The notes beneath the pieces are model-generated. The model saw nothing but the letters and a program-made list of their open reading frames with translations, was not told the DNA's origin and ran no database searches. A DNA stretch of 64,000 bases from Phymatolithon calcareum (taxonomy: Eukaryota > Rhodophyta > Florideophyceae > Hapalidiales), in contig OZ345358.1 of the NCBI GenBank assembly GCA_977006965.1, positions 2,728,001 through 2,792,000 of the forward strand, given 5' to 3'. Positions 52,610 through 62,023 of the stretch are shown piece after piece. A program made the position numbers and the translations under genes. Each line of letters opens with the position of its first letter. The first letter of the stretch is position 1.

Positions 52610-53075
52610 CGAGGTACACGATCCACTGCAGCCAGGGGAAAGAAAAGAATCCTAGAAAGCAGCACGGCATTAGTCTCTCAATATCCCACCCTGGAGGAGA
52701 GGAAGCTTATCTATAGCTATACAGAATCTGAGGAAAATTTCTGATTCGGAGATTTGTTCAAACTGCATGTCTCAATTGTTCCATGAAGACTTGTTCAAAC
52801 TGCAGGTTGCAGTTTTTCTATTAATCTTTCGTAAAATAGTGAAAACTGCAACATTTTCACCTCCTTGCAGCTTTTGAAGGGAGTGTAGCAGTCGCAGATA
52901 CCGTATTAATGCTATATAATCAGCTCGACCAGTGCGAGAGTTTCTTCCCTTGATGTACACTCCACCTGCCGTCGGGTTTTTTAAAGCACTCTACTCTTCC
53001 TCGATCGCAAGTGATCTATATCCCTGCCACCGCAGATGAGCACTTGATTAACCACATTTCCGCCACAGTCCGGCT
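52610..53075. other. Divergent interval between the 209-aa ORF and the transposase
   Basis: Probable promoter region for both divergent transcripts. It has repeated GTTCAAACTGCA words (near 52755 and 52794) and complementary CTGCAAC/GTTGCAG segments that could be binding sites or a weak hairpin. No gene. Confidence 0.4.
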
Positions 53076-56000
53076 ATGGACCCCCTACGCCTTCACAATG
53101 CTCGAAGAAGGCGCAGTCGCCGACGCCTGGCCCAAATTCCACGCTGTATGAATACCTTACCCTTATCCTCTCCTCGTGGGTCCAGTAATGCAAAAAACCA
53201 ACGGCGATTTGAGTCTCCAGAAGGAAATGAGCTTCTGAACAAAGGGACTACAGATCGTCATGCTTCCAATTCGGTGGACGAAACACCGGTTAGCTTCCGA
53301 AGATCAGTTGATCAGGAAGACTCTAATTATGCTGGTTGCATGATTTTCGGCCCTTCAGAGCCCATGCAGTCAGCTCAGCTCTCATTGCTGGCGAATGGGT
53401 CTTGCGATGCACTCCATGAAGTCTGGGAAGTCATGGCGGACCAGTGCGTGCCACCGGATGAGGAAGAATGTGCCTACAAGCCTGATGACACTTGCGCAGG
53501 AATAGATACCTATCCCGATGCCCCGTCTCATTGCAGTGCGGAAGATTTGTTGGTGCCGGAAGGGACAAGAAATGTAGATGAGACATTAGTCGCATCTTTT
53601 GGCTCTCTAGCTCCCAAGATTACGAATTGGAGAGTGCTTTGGGCACTACTAATGACGAACGGCAGCAAACGGCTTACTAAGGATTCTTACCAGTCCATAA
53701 GAAACTTCATCGCATCTATGAGTTGCACGACACTGCATTCATGGAAGGAAAACGATGACTGTACAGACATGGCCCTCCCTGAAACCTTTCCGACAAAGGC
53801 GGTCTTACCGCACTACTCTTCGCTACAAAAGACGTACAAGCCACTACTTCTGGGTTTTCTAGCGGTCCGTGGTCAAGAGAACCTGCATCGAGTGGACCTC
53901 TTGAAAGCAGGTGCAAAATGCAAAAAAGGAGGACCGGTCAATAACCCTCAGATTTCAGTGCGAACAATTCTGCCCAGTGAGTACGCGAGAGCGGACGTCG
54001 CCTCTCCAAACGTTTGGTCAGAAATGCGTTCGACGAGCCTTCATGCGCGAAACGATGGTTCTTCTCATGACTTTACGGATTGCGTCGATACATTTCCCAT
54101 AGTCTCTGCGAGAAATTGGTTCTACGGACCCAAGCGATGGATGCATGTCGATAATCCAAGGAAAAAGGACCCCTATTCGGCTTTCGCCGAAGTTGGTGAC
54201 GTCGCTAACATTCATCTTCTACAGACAGTCAGTCTTCAAGAGTCTCTCCTTCGCTGCTTCGGTGTAGCAGCAGAAGCAAGCGATTCTATTCTTTTTCTAC
54301 GCGGTGAAGTAGCGCATTCTTGGACTGTGCACCACAAAACGCGTCGAGATGATCCATTACACAGTGAAGAGTACATGTACAGCCCGTCTGCTCGCGACAA
54401 GGCGCTTGCGACTTTGCTTAATTTACAAATGTACACTTCTCCAACGGATAAAGTCACAGTACAAGTACCAGACCTACCCGTAGAAGAGGATGTTATCCTT
54501 GAGTCTTCATGCATCACTATTGCTCAAGACCCTCGAAAAAAAAGAAGGCTTTCGCCTGAAATGGAGTCCGCGCTGAAAAAACGTCGCCAAGCCAGAAAGG
54601 AGAGGAAGAAACAAGAGGATGAAGCGTGGGCAAACTGGGTCAAGCCAATCTTAAAACCTGGAGATTTCGTCGTAGCGCTGAAACCTTGCTCCACTGAAAG
54701 TACGTCCGGACGACTGGAAGGCATTTTACCTAACAGTACTCTGCTTACGGCAACAGATAAGATGACTCGGATCTTCGTGGTTCATCGCTTTTGGATTGAA
54801 AACGAGGAGAAGAGCAGACACATTTTTTGGATACCCGGGGGTCGTGATGCAGACACAACTAATGAGAGTTGCTGGAGTTCCGATACACCGTTAAGCGAAA
54901 TAATAGCACCCCTTTGCGAGAATGGCCGGCTTATCTATCTGGACGTGCACTCTGTCGACCTCTTTCGAGTGCACGGTGGAAAGCGTGGTCCAGAACAGTA
55001 CCGTCCCGTTAGCAGTGTTGGAGCGCTCCCCAACGGCGAACCTTACTTCATTTATAGGTTCGTCTTATTTTGGGACGGATTCCAATTGCAAAGTGGAAAT
55101 CAAGCCTCCGGCGAGGGTGTCTACATGCTCTGTCTCAATTTGCCACTGCAAGCCAGTAATTCTCCAAGCGCTATCCGTATTCTCAGTTTGACACCCCCAG
55201 GGGTTAAGATCGCTGAAGTTCTGACCAAAATTTTGCCAGACATAATCCAAGGGATGACTACTGGCTATATGGATGTGGACGGTGAAGGCAACCGACGCAG
55301 AATCTTCCTAGACTTGGTGGGATGCGTGGGTGATACTCCCGCACTGAACTCCGTGCTAGATGTACTAGGTCACACTGCGGCGGCGTGCTGTCATCTGTGT
55401 CGCTTTAATAGAGCGTCAACAACCTTGGTTGGTAGCAGGTACACAGGAGTCGAAACTCACGGATTACAAGCATCCCACACTCGCGGATACTTCCAGCACG
55501 CTGCGTTGCACGACTGCAATGCCACACAAGAAACTTGTCGTCTGCTAGGTGTTAAGGCTAATCCAGACTTAACCAATTTGCCGCTACAATTAATTCGAAC
55601 TGCCAAATTCCAAGCTCGTCTGTCTATTCCAGCAGCAATGAATGGCGTTCCTCTACTGTCTCATCACTTTGATCCTTACCGCGGGTGCTTCGTGGCTCCC
55701 GACCACCTAATTACCGGTCATTTGCGAGATGCAATTAATCTCGCATTCCGTCTGCTTCCCTCAAAGTCATGTCGTGCAAAAGTTGAACGCCTCATTTTGT
55801 CATTTCTAGAGGAGGCGGGCTTGTCTCCGCAAAACAGGCTATTTGATCATGACAAGAAAGCGCTCTTTGCGATGTCGATGACCGATCTTTACTCCATCGC
55901 CATGGTTTCTGAGTTGGCATTTGCCAGGGGCATCGCTGATTGTATAGTAAACACCCCTTCACCGTCGTTCCCGAGGCCTAAGACTGTATCCGCCGTCGGT

Positions 56001-56387
56001 CTCGTTGGATCTTGTGCCGAGTTAATAGCTACTATTTGGCTGAAGCCGGAACCCACGCGAGATGGGTCAATCGCAGCTCAATTGTTTCTGGAAAATCATG
56101 GCCAATCCTACGTTGGACATGTTCAGCAACTTGTTCAATGCCATATTGCCAAAATTCGCGATCGATGTTCCATGGCTGATTGCGATGCACTGGCTCGTGA
56201 ATCTGACATACCTGCGGCTGAAAAAAACGCCTTTCTGAGATCCATCGTGATTGCCATGTGGCCATTAGAACCGTTGACAAACCTAACGTTCACAGACTAT
56301 GGGAGCTCGCATATGCAACACTACCTATGTTCGGACATGTTTCCTTTATTGGTGAGCTTGTCCTGGAAAAAACACACCAGGCTTTAA
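53076..56387 (+). CDS. Giant transposase, part 1 (Plavaka/CACTA-like DDE)
   Basis: 1103-codon frame starting MDPLRLHNARRRRSRRRLAQ. A long, poorly conserved N-terminus precedes a catalytic-looking core: YRFVLFWDGFQLQSGN (~660-675), PDIIQGMTTGYMDVDG, FLDLVGCVGDTPALNSVLDV (~742-760), GHTAAACCHLCRFNR with a CxxC pair (~765-778), and SHHFDPYRGCFVAPDHLITG (~862-880). The spacing of an early D, a G-D-x-P and a late D after the Cys motif fits the DDE layout of Plavaka/CACTA transposases. The conserved protein does not end with this frame: from about 56222 it continues in the -1 frame, and the last 53 codons here look like out-of-frame read-through. Confidence 0.8.
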   Translation: MDPLRLHNARRRRSRRRLAQIPRCMNTLPLSSPRGSSNAKNQRRFESPEGNELLNKGTTDRHASNSVDETPVSFRRSVDQEDSNYAGCMIFGPSEPMQSAQLSLLANGSCDALHEVWEVMADQCVPPDEEECAYKPDDTCAGIDTYPDAPSHCSAEDLLVPEGTRNVDETLVASFGSLAPKITNWRVLWALLMTNGSKRLTKDSYQSIRNFIASMSCTTLHSWKENDDCTDMALPETFPTKAVLPHYSSLQKTYKPLLLGFLAVRGQENLHRVDLLKAGAKCKKGGPVNNPQISVRTILPSEYARADVASPNVWSEMRSTSLHARNDGSSHDFTDCVDTFPIVSARNWFYGPKRWMHVDNPRKKDPYSAFAEVGDVANIHLLQTVSLQESLLRCFGVAAEASDSILFLRGEVAHSWTVHHKTRRDDPLHSEEYMYSPSARDKALATLLNLQMYTSPTDKVTVQVPDLPVEEDVILESSCITIAQDPRKKRRLSPEMESALKKRRQARKERKKQEDEAWANWVKPILKPGDFVVALKPCSTESTSGRLEGILPNSTLLTATDKMTRIFVVHRFWIENEEKSRHIFWIPGGRDADTTNESCWSSDTPLSEIIAPLCENGRLIYLDVHSVDLFRVHGGKRGPEQYRPVSSVGALPNGEPYFIYRFVLFWDGFQLQSGNQASGEGVYMLCLNLPLQASNSPSAIRILSLTPPGVKIAEVLTKILPDIIQGMTTGYMDVDGEGNRRRIFLDLVGCVGDTPALNSVLDVLGHTAAACCHLCRFNRASTTLVGSRYTGVETHGLQASHTRGYFQHAALHDCNATQETCRLLGVKANPDLTNLPLQLIRTAKFQARLSIPAAMNGVPLLSHHFDPYRGCFVAPDHLITGHLRDAINLAFRLLPSKSCRAKVERLILSFLEEAGLSPQNRLFDHDKKALFAMSMTDLYSIAMVSELAFARGIADCIVNTPSPSFPRPKTVSAVGLVGSCAELIATIWLKPEPTRDGSIAAQLFLENHGQSYVGHVQQLVQCHIAKIRDRCSMADCDALARESDIPAAEKNAFLRSIVIAMWPLEPLTNLTFTDYGSSHMQHYLCSDMFPLLVSLSWKKHTRL
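56222..56228 (+). promoter_or_regulatory. A AAA AAC slippery heptamer at the transposase frame switch
   Basis: In the frame of part 1 the codons read GAA AAA AAC, so the heptamer has the X-XXY-YYZ register required for -1 slippage. The -1 frame has a TGA at 56219-56221, directly upstream, and is open from there to 57301. I see no obvious strong stem or pseudoknot just downstream by eye. The alternative is loss of one A from a run of eight. Confidence 0.55.
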
Positions 56388-57301
56388 AACGAGTCATCAA
56401 GAGATCGAATAACAGAGATGTTCACATCCAGTGTATGAAGAGTATTGCTTTCGATGACTGGCAAGGCCGTCTTGGATCAAGTGTCATCGGTGCTGGCGAA
56501 AATGACCCTGCGTCTTGGTTGCATTGCTATCGTCTGCTTGCGGGAAGAGAGTCTGTGCGTTCAATAGGTGGTTTTTTGCCCGAAGAACTCAAGCAGAACG
56601 TTCAAAATACTTTATGTTCTGCAAGATGCATCAGAACAGAACTTGAAATGCAGAAAAATTCAGTACTTTCACTACGTATTGCTTCTCAAAACTGGAGTTT
56701 TCGTGGTCCTACAACGACTGTAACAGAGCTCTGCGCACCGTCCGACCAAGTCCGACAGTCGATCTTCGCCCATCTTAAATTTGCATTTCGAACGCAGCTG
56801 GCCGAGCTCACCGTCACATTCGGATGTGTTCTCGCTTCGTCTAATATTAACGGTGTCCCTGGATCTACAATTCGAACAGGAGATGTTTTTGAGACACTAT
56901 GTTGCCAGCCGTTTGATACAGCATGCCACTTTCCCTTCCTTATTCAGACCAATTGCAGTTCTTTCCTTGGAAGTCTTGCGGACAGCAGTGCGCCGACATG
57001 TTGGAGTGTTGCGGACATTATCGCCATGACGGACGAACAAAAATGCACCACATACTACATCGCTGTGAGGCCCTGTTTGCTGACAGATTTCCATTTCGAG
57101 CACTTTCGACTGCACCGCAATCCTCAAAAATATCGTGTGGATTACAGGGGACAGATTTCTTTCGCCAGAATCGACTCTAGTATGCGAAAGGTTGGGGTAA
57201 TTAGGGATTGTCCTCATCGTAGTGAGCAAGAGATTCCCCCGTCCGCTTCCGAGTTTTTCCTTCTAACCAGAGCTCAGGGATATCCAGGTAGAAAAGGATA
57301 A
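56222..57301 (+). CDS. Giant transposase, part 2 (-1 frame)
   Basis: Open in the -1 frame from the heptamer to TAA 57299-57301 (about 358 codons). It contains KPNVHRLWELAYATLPMFGH and ELVLEKTHQALKRVIKRSNN followed by RDVHIQCM, a block characteristic of the C-terminal part of Plavaka-like transposases. There is no ATG before it; the first possible in-frame start is a GTG at 56258. This supports expression as a fusion with part 1 (1408 aa if the ribosome slips). The remainder is rich in Cys and aromatic residues and unrecognised. Without fusion it would be a dead fragment. Confidence 0.75.
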   Translation, partial: KKRLSEIHRDCHVAIRTVDKPNVHRLWELAYATLPMFGHVSFIGELVLEKTHQALKRVIKRSNNRDVHIQCMKSIAFDDWQGRLGSSVIGAGENDPASWLHCYRLLAGRESVRSIGGFLPEELKQNVQNTLCSARCIRTELEMQKNSVLSLRIASQNWSFRGPTTTVTELCAPSDQVRQSIFAHLKFAFRTQLAELTVTFGCVLASSNINGVPGSTIRTGDVFETLCCQPFDTACHFPFLIQTNCSSFLGSLADSSAPTCWSVADIIAMTDEQKCTTYYIAVRPCLLTDFHFEHFRLHRNPQKYRVDYRGQISFARIDSSMRKVGVIRDCPHRSEQEIPPSASEFFLLTRAQGYPGRKG

Positions 57302-57366
57302 ATCAATTCTGGTCTTTGCCATCGCTACACAATTTTATCACACAGAGCAAAGGTATTCAATTGACG

Positions 57367-57774
57367 CTATTTCGTGTCTACAACTTGTCCCTGCGTACGG
57401 CCTGCATCCCCTCGCCTGCGCTTTGTAGGGCGCTTTCCCGTCACCGTACTGCCCCCTCCCTTGCGATTCCTTGCGGCGTGAAGCACTCCTGCCGCCAGCA
57501 AGCGAGAGGGTCCAGCACTTCGAGATTGTCCACTACCTTGCGGCATTGGTGCCGGATCGGACGGCGCTCCAGGAATCGAAGGGCGCTCCGTTGTCCTTGA
57601 TTCACCCGGTGAGGATTCCTCGTCGCTTACATGAGGAGGAGAGTGCGGGGGACTCTCAACACCATTACCTCCGTCCGAGCCGTCAGCGGCCGCGTCTCTA
57701 ACCCAGATTTCCGTCCTAAAGTAGATGCCGCTCCGCCGCAGCACCGATCTGTACGCCAGCGCATAGTCGCCCAT
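57367..57774 (-). CDS. Small Ser/Pro/Gly-rich basic ORF at the transposon's right arm
   Basis: 135 aa from MGDYALAYRSVLRRSG, convergent with the transposase (66 bp between stops). The middle is a low-complexity Ser/Pro/Glu stretch (SPPHSPPHVSDEESSPG); the end is very basic (RKGGGSTVTGKRPTKRRRGD, NLS-like). Could be a real small nuclear protein or a chance frame in GC-rich DNA. Confidence 0.3.
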   Translation of the reverse strand: MGDYALAYRSVLRRSGIYFRTEIWVRDAAADGSDGGNGVESPPHSPPHVSDEESSPGESRTTERPSIPGAPSDPAPMPQGSGQSRSAGPSRLLAAGVLHAARNRKGGGSTVTGKRPTKRRRGDAGRTQGQVVDTK

Positions 57775-58260
57775 CGCTCAAACACAACGAGAAGACACGC
57801 GCACACAACCCAAAATTGCTCGTGAAAAAGCCAACGAGATAAAAGTGCGAACGCAATCCGCGTTCGAAGATCGTGTGACGAGGTCCGTTGGGCCGAGGGT
57901 TGGTCAACCCCCACGTTTAGTCATTGATCAGCATCCATACACCTGTACGTCAGTGAGAGGAGGCAATCTGCGCCTTGCCTCGAAATTCTTAGCTCTTGAT
58001 AAACTGCGAGCTGTCCCGTGCTCGAGCAGTTTCAGTGCTTCTGCACATAGCTGCAGCTGCTCGCAGATGTCGCGACCTGAAAGTGCCGATTGCGAAGACT
58101 GGCTATCCTGACCGTGCTCCTATGACAAACTACCCTCGGTTCTCCAATGATCCAGTTGCCAACTATGGAACACGTGGCTCGCAGGACTTGGCCCTTGCAG
58201 ATAAATCAAAAACCCGCTATTTTGCAGTTTGCAAACTCCAATTCTTACAGTTTTCGTCCA
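57775..58260. other. Noncoding right arm of the transposon
   Basis: About 0.5 kb between the small ORF and the right TIR. No gene or clear repeat seen. Confidence 0.35.
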
Positions 58261-58277
58261 TTTTTTCTCCCCCAGTG
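58261..58277. repeat. Right terminal inverted repeat
   Basis: TTTTTTCTCCCCCAGTG, complement of the left end with two differences; followed by TA then GTGGTCATT. Confidence 0.85.
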
Positions 58278-58279
58278 TA

Positions 58280-59486
58280 GTGGTCATTTTCTATTTTGTG
58301 TCGCAAATTCGTCCAAAACTCATTGTTTAGCATGAGGTAGTAGCATCTGAAACGCATCTCCCTTACAGTCTTATGAGTGTTTCTGAGGGCGTTTAATAAA
58401 TTCAAAATTCAAAAAAAAATTGCTAGCATGAAATGAAGAGGGATGGTAGCTTGTCACTTGCTTTATCCGCTCGCGAAGTCCGTTTAGGTAACAATAGCAC
58501 CAATCTTGTACTAGATATCTGGCATTGCCGAGCATCTGAGCCTACTTTAGTTGTCCTTTTTGACGCAATACTTCAAATGATCACTACAGTGGTCATTTGA
58601 AAGGCGCATAGTAGCCACAATTATGAAAAAACATGGTTTGTGAAATATTTAAATTTAGGAGCGATCATTTTTCGGGCGCCAAAACCACCTAAAACGTTCG
58701 GACTGGTTCGTGAACTGTCTAATAGGGATGTACTCTGCATTTAGTTGAGCTGTAGACTTATGGCAGCGGTGGTGTATCGCAGCCACTAAACTTCGAACTT
58801 TTACCTTAAATGACCCCTAACAGGCGTTCAATCACGGGCTGCATTTTAAACATTAAGCTTTAAAGACTGCGTACATAAGCTCATTAACCTCCCTTCTGTC
58901 TCTCGATGTGGCAATTCTCCTATATTTTCTGGTCCTATGTACGTCTTTACTTATTCTCCCATGAATCCAGGAAAATAATGTTAGGAATTCTGGTCTGCTA
59001 CTCTTTCTAAATTCTAAGAGTACTCCTGGGAAGCACGACTATTATCTCTTCCTCTCGGTATCTTCTCTCTTATACGTGGTGTACGTGTAGAAGATTCGTG
59101 CCACATACTCCAACAGCTTTTCTGATCACCCGTCTTCGGTCACACGCAAAGAGCACATGACATGTCATACACTTGAAACATGTCCTTACGCGACTCCCAC
59201 TCTGGCTGTTGCCGCAAGGGCAGCAGTAGAATTTCTGTACTTGGAAGAAACGCTGAGGGTGCGAGCTTCTAGAGCTCAGGCAAATTCAATCTACAAGAAA
59301 TGATATGCTCCAGCTACGACAGCGCCACAAATCACTCGAAATCTTCGAAATGACATTACATTATTCTTCGACTAGTGTCTTTTTCATTGCGTGCTTCGGT
59401 ACTGGTCCTACATGAAGTCAGGCTTCACGTTTGCACTTCGTATAGCAGTGATAGCAAGATCAAGGATTGCCGATGTCCCAGCAACT
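58280..59486. other. Intergenic with a palindrome
   Basis: No gene. The first 120 bp (TTACAGTCTTATGAGTGTT...) resemble 61490-61530 (GTACAGTCTTAGGAGTGTT...), so the DNA next to the palindrome is itself repeated. A palindrome lies at 58572-58601. Confidence 0.5.
58572..58601. repeat. Palindrome AAATGAYCACT/AGTGGTCATTT, copy 1
   Basis: 14-base arms (one mismatch) around AC. Same core as the reconstructed insertion site of the 10.7-kb transposon and as the palindrome at 61309-61334. Confidence 0.8.
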
Positions 59487-61303
59487 AGTGTCTAGTTTAC
59501 TAACCACCTCAATTGAGGGGCGATTTAAAAGCACGATAAAATCTATAAAACGAAGGCGGAACAGCTCGCTCATGCCAGAGTCGTAAAGCTGGGCTTGTCT
59601 TCTGTGCGAGGAGTAGCGCAACTTCTACCTGAATAACATATCGTGCTGAGCTAGGAACGAAAATATGCTGTCTACTCTTAAATATCAGACCTGCTGTGCC
59701 GCAAGAAAAAGACTCTCGTCCACGGGTCGGTGCAGCCAACCATGCCAAGGAATCGAAGGCGCTTAGTCGAGAAAAATGTTTTCGACTATAGGTAGCCATT
59801 TCCAAGTCAATATATGTGATTGGTACGGCTCAGGATGTAGTTGAAGAGAAAAGCGGTGGTCTCGCCAGCACGTCACTGCGCGTAAAATGGGTCCTAATTC
59901 AGCACCGAGTGAAGAAGATTAAGATTTCGACCTTCAATATTGTTGTCCTCAATTCATAAAATCCTGTTGATGGTGCTTCAGCCTGCTCGGCACCTTGCGC
60001 CGAGCTCACACTGGAAAAGCGTAGCATTGCCAAGTCCTGCTTACAGTACTCGTCTTCGCCAACCTTCATCAGAAAACGCCAATTTTCCAGCTCCATTCGC
60101 AACGAAACGCTAACCAGTAGACCAACCAAGCTGCAAAGAAGTCCTCAGAAGCACTGGACGCCCATTTGGGGGCTCTCTTCGCTACGCCCTCTAAGATTTT
60201 GGGATGTTTTCAAACAGCCCCTCATTGTTCACGAACTTGAGTACTTCGACCAGTTTCTCATTGCCTATTTCCTCCACCATTTTGGTGACAACTCTACCAA
60301 TAGTCTGGCGCCTTGATACATTCCGTCCACTACAGCGTAGGAGTACATGCTCCACGGTTTCATTGATTCCCACAGAGCAGGTCTTGCATATAGGGTCTTA
60401 TTCAACGGGAACATCTTGAAAAACTGTTACCAGCTAGCAACATAGTGCGGCAAGTTGATTGAGCGTAGTTCCAGCGAGCCTGTGGCTTATATTACACTCT
60501 GAGGGTAACAATTGCATACTCCAAGGCTTTGTCGACTGGTGCCGATTTACAATCGACCGCGCAGATTCTATGGTTAAGGATATATTTTGATGCGTCACCA
60601 GACTTGACTCCGTAATGCATTTTCGAGCAAGTGCCCGGTCAGCGCATCGAGGAAGCTCCTTCTATCTGCGAACCAGCGAATGTGGTGTACGCATGGGATT
60701 CGAAAGCGTTCTATCTCCTCAAAAGCTCAGACCGCCGAGAATATTTCGGCGTCCAACGACGAACTCACTGCTTCAGTGGTCGTTTCGTGTGAACACATTC
60801 GCTCCGGCAACATTCCTGGTTGATAACTCGTTTCTAATCTCTGAAGCTCATCCAGAGTGTCAGCAGCGCGTGATGAAAGATAACATGAAGTACTGATCCA
60901 GCAATTCATCGATACCGCATTTAACTCCTGTACTACTCGTCAACATTCAGTCAATTCATATCGTACATTTGCGTTAGAGAGCGGTGCTCGAACCCACTTC
61001 ATTCCCACCGAGAAGAAAAGGAAGAATTCGAATGCCATGGCGACTACTTTTGCGGCGCAAATCAATCGCAAAGTTTGCAAAGTGAGGAAAACGACTGCCA
61101 TATGTTCATCACATAATAAGCTTTATGGTGGCGAAACATACATCTGTCGCTTTCATTTGGTTGAGACTGTTTCACGAAGCTCGTTTTCGTTATCCATAAG
61201 CTTAACGCTGTCGAAGAGCCTGATATTGGAGAGCTTTCGTTTGCAAAAAATTATATGAATCTCATACCCTCAACTGAGGGAAAATTTCAGTAAACTAGAC
61301 ACT
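59487..61303. mobile_element. 1.8-kb non-autonomous TIR element
   Basis: 15-bp perfect terminal inverted repeats AGTGTCTAGTTTACT (59487-59501; complement 61289-61303) flanked by ACT (59484-59486, 61304-61306). Subterminal palindromes CCTCAATTGAGGG (left) and CCCTCAACTGAGGG (right) follow the TIRs. No transposase-like ORF inside; it contains a LINE scrap. A two-base TA duplication with slightly shorter ends is equally possible from the sequence. Confidence 0.7.
60191..60390 (-). pseudogene. LINE C-terminal zinc-knuckle fragment
   Basis: Minus-strand reading gives CKTCSVGINETVEHVLLRCSG (split here as CKTC, then ETVEHVLLRC): the C-x2-C...H-x4-C pattern found downstream of LINE RT domains. It continues RRQTIGRVVTKMVEEIG and LKFVNNEGLFENIP, similar to the fragment at 19875-20195. 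Only ~60 codons survive. Confidence 0.6.
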
Positions 61304-61308
61304 ACTTG

Positions 61309-61334
61309 CAAATGACCACTGTAGCGGTCATTTG
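61309..61334. repeat. Palindrome AAATGACCACT/AGYGGTCATTT, copy 2
   Basis: 12-base arms around GT with one mismatch, starting 3 bp after the target duplication of the 1.8-kb TIR element. Confidence 0.8.
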
Positions 61335-62023
61335 AGATACGTGACCTTGTCGTAAAGTCGCCCCTAAAATCCAAATGGCTAAATATTTTGCCTGTCACTA
61401 ATTTTCACGTCTGTCACTAATTTTTGAAAAACAGCACGTCAGTGTCACTGATATGAAAAACAGCACTTCATTGTAGCTGCTCCAGTACAGTCTTAGGAGT
61501 GTTAATGAGAGCTTTCAAATAAAAAACTAAACAGTTGCAAAAAAAGCACTTCAGTGTCACTAATCAGAGAAACGATGACTAAGTGTCACCAGGGGAATGT
61601 TAAGGGGGGAGAAACGCAGACCCGGTGTCATAACTCTTTTCTAATATTATCATTTATCGAGCCCGTTTGAAAGAAAACATTAGGGCGAGATTGCATCATA
61701 AAAATATTAGAGAATAAGAAAAAACCGACACGTCTCATGCGAAAATTAGGAGTTCCTACTGTAGCGGCAGCTCTCGATGCTCGACTCGTTTCTTGGTCAG
61801 AAATAACTAGAATTAAGCATGGTGGCAAGCAGAAGGGCACCGCGCTCAGTGCAGAAACCGAGCCGGAAATATTTACGGTAATCTGACGCAGCTACTTTTA
61901 GCAGTTTCAAGCTCTTGGCGGGCATATTTTGATCTCTACCGCGGCCTCCCAAAAAAAAACTCTTCGGACAAGGGTGCATGCAAAGAAGCTCACGCAGATT
62001 GCATCTCCCTTCGTACGCTAACC
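61335..62023. other. Intergenic with short direct repeats
   Basis: Contains degenerate repeats of TGTCACTAATTTT and AAAAACAGCAC(T/G)TCA (61396-61470, again near 61540-61590). No gene. Confidence 0.45.

Larger units (their letters stand above)
47562..58277 (+). mobile_element. 10.7-kb CACTA/Plavaka-like DNA transposon
   Basis: Defined by 17-bp terminal inverted repeats (left 47562-47578, right 58261-58277; CACTRGGGGAGAAAAA, 2 differences) flanked by TA on both sides (47560-47561, 58278-58279). Inside are a giant transposase in two overlapping ORFs, a 606-aa ORF, a 209-aa ORF on the opposite strand and possibly a small Ser/Pro-rich ORF. The flanks joined without the element read AATGACCACTGTAGTGGTCATT, a palindrome that recurs at 58572 and 61309. 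The left end is only 41 bp from the LINE's target duplication, so two insertions sit side by side. The CMC (CACTA) class is inferred from the ends and the transposase. Confidence 0.82.

Noticed and set aside
57627-57914. Minus-strand 95-aa ORF overlapping the small Ser/Pro ORF
   Set aside because: It overlaps in another frame, has no recognisable features and depends on composition alone.
60975-61010. GTGGGTTCGAGCACC (minus) resembling a tRNA T-arm
   Set aside because: Only three stem pairs form, and no acceptor or D-arm partner is found at tRNA distance.
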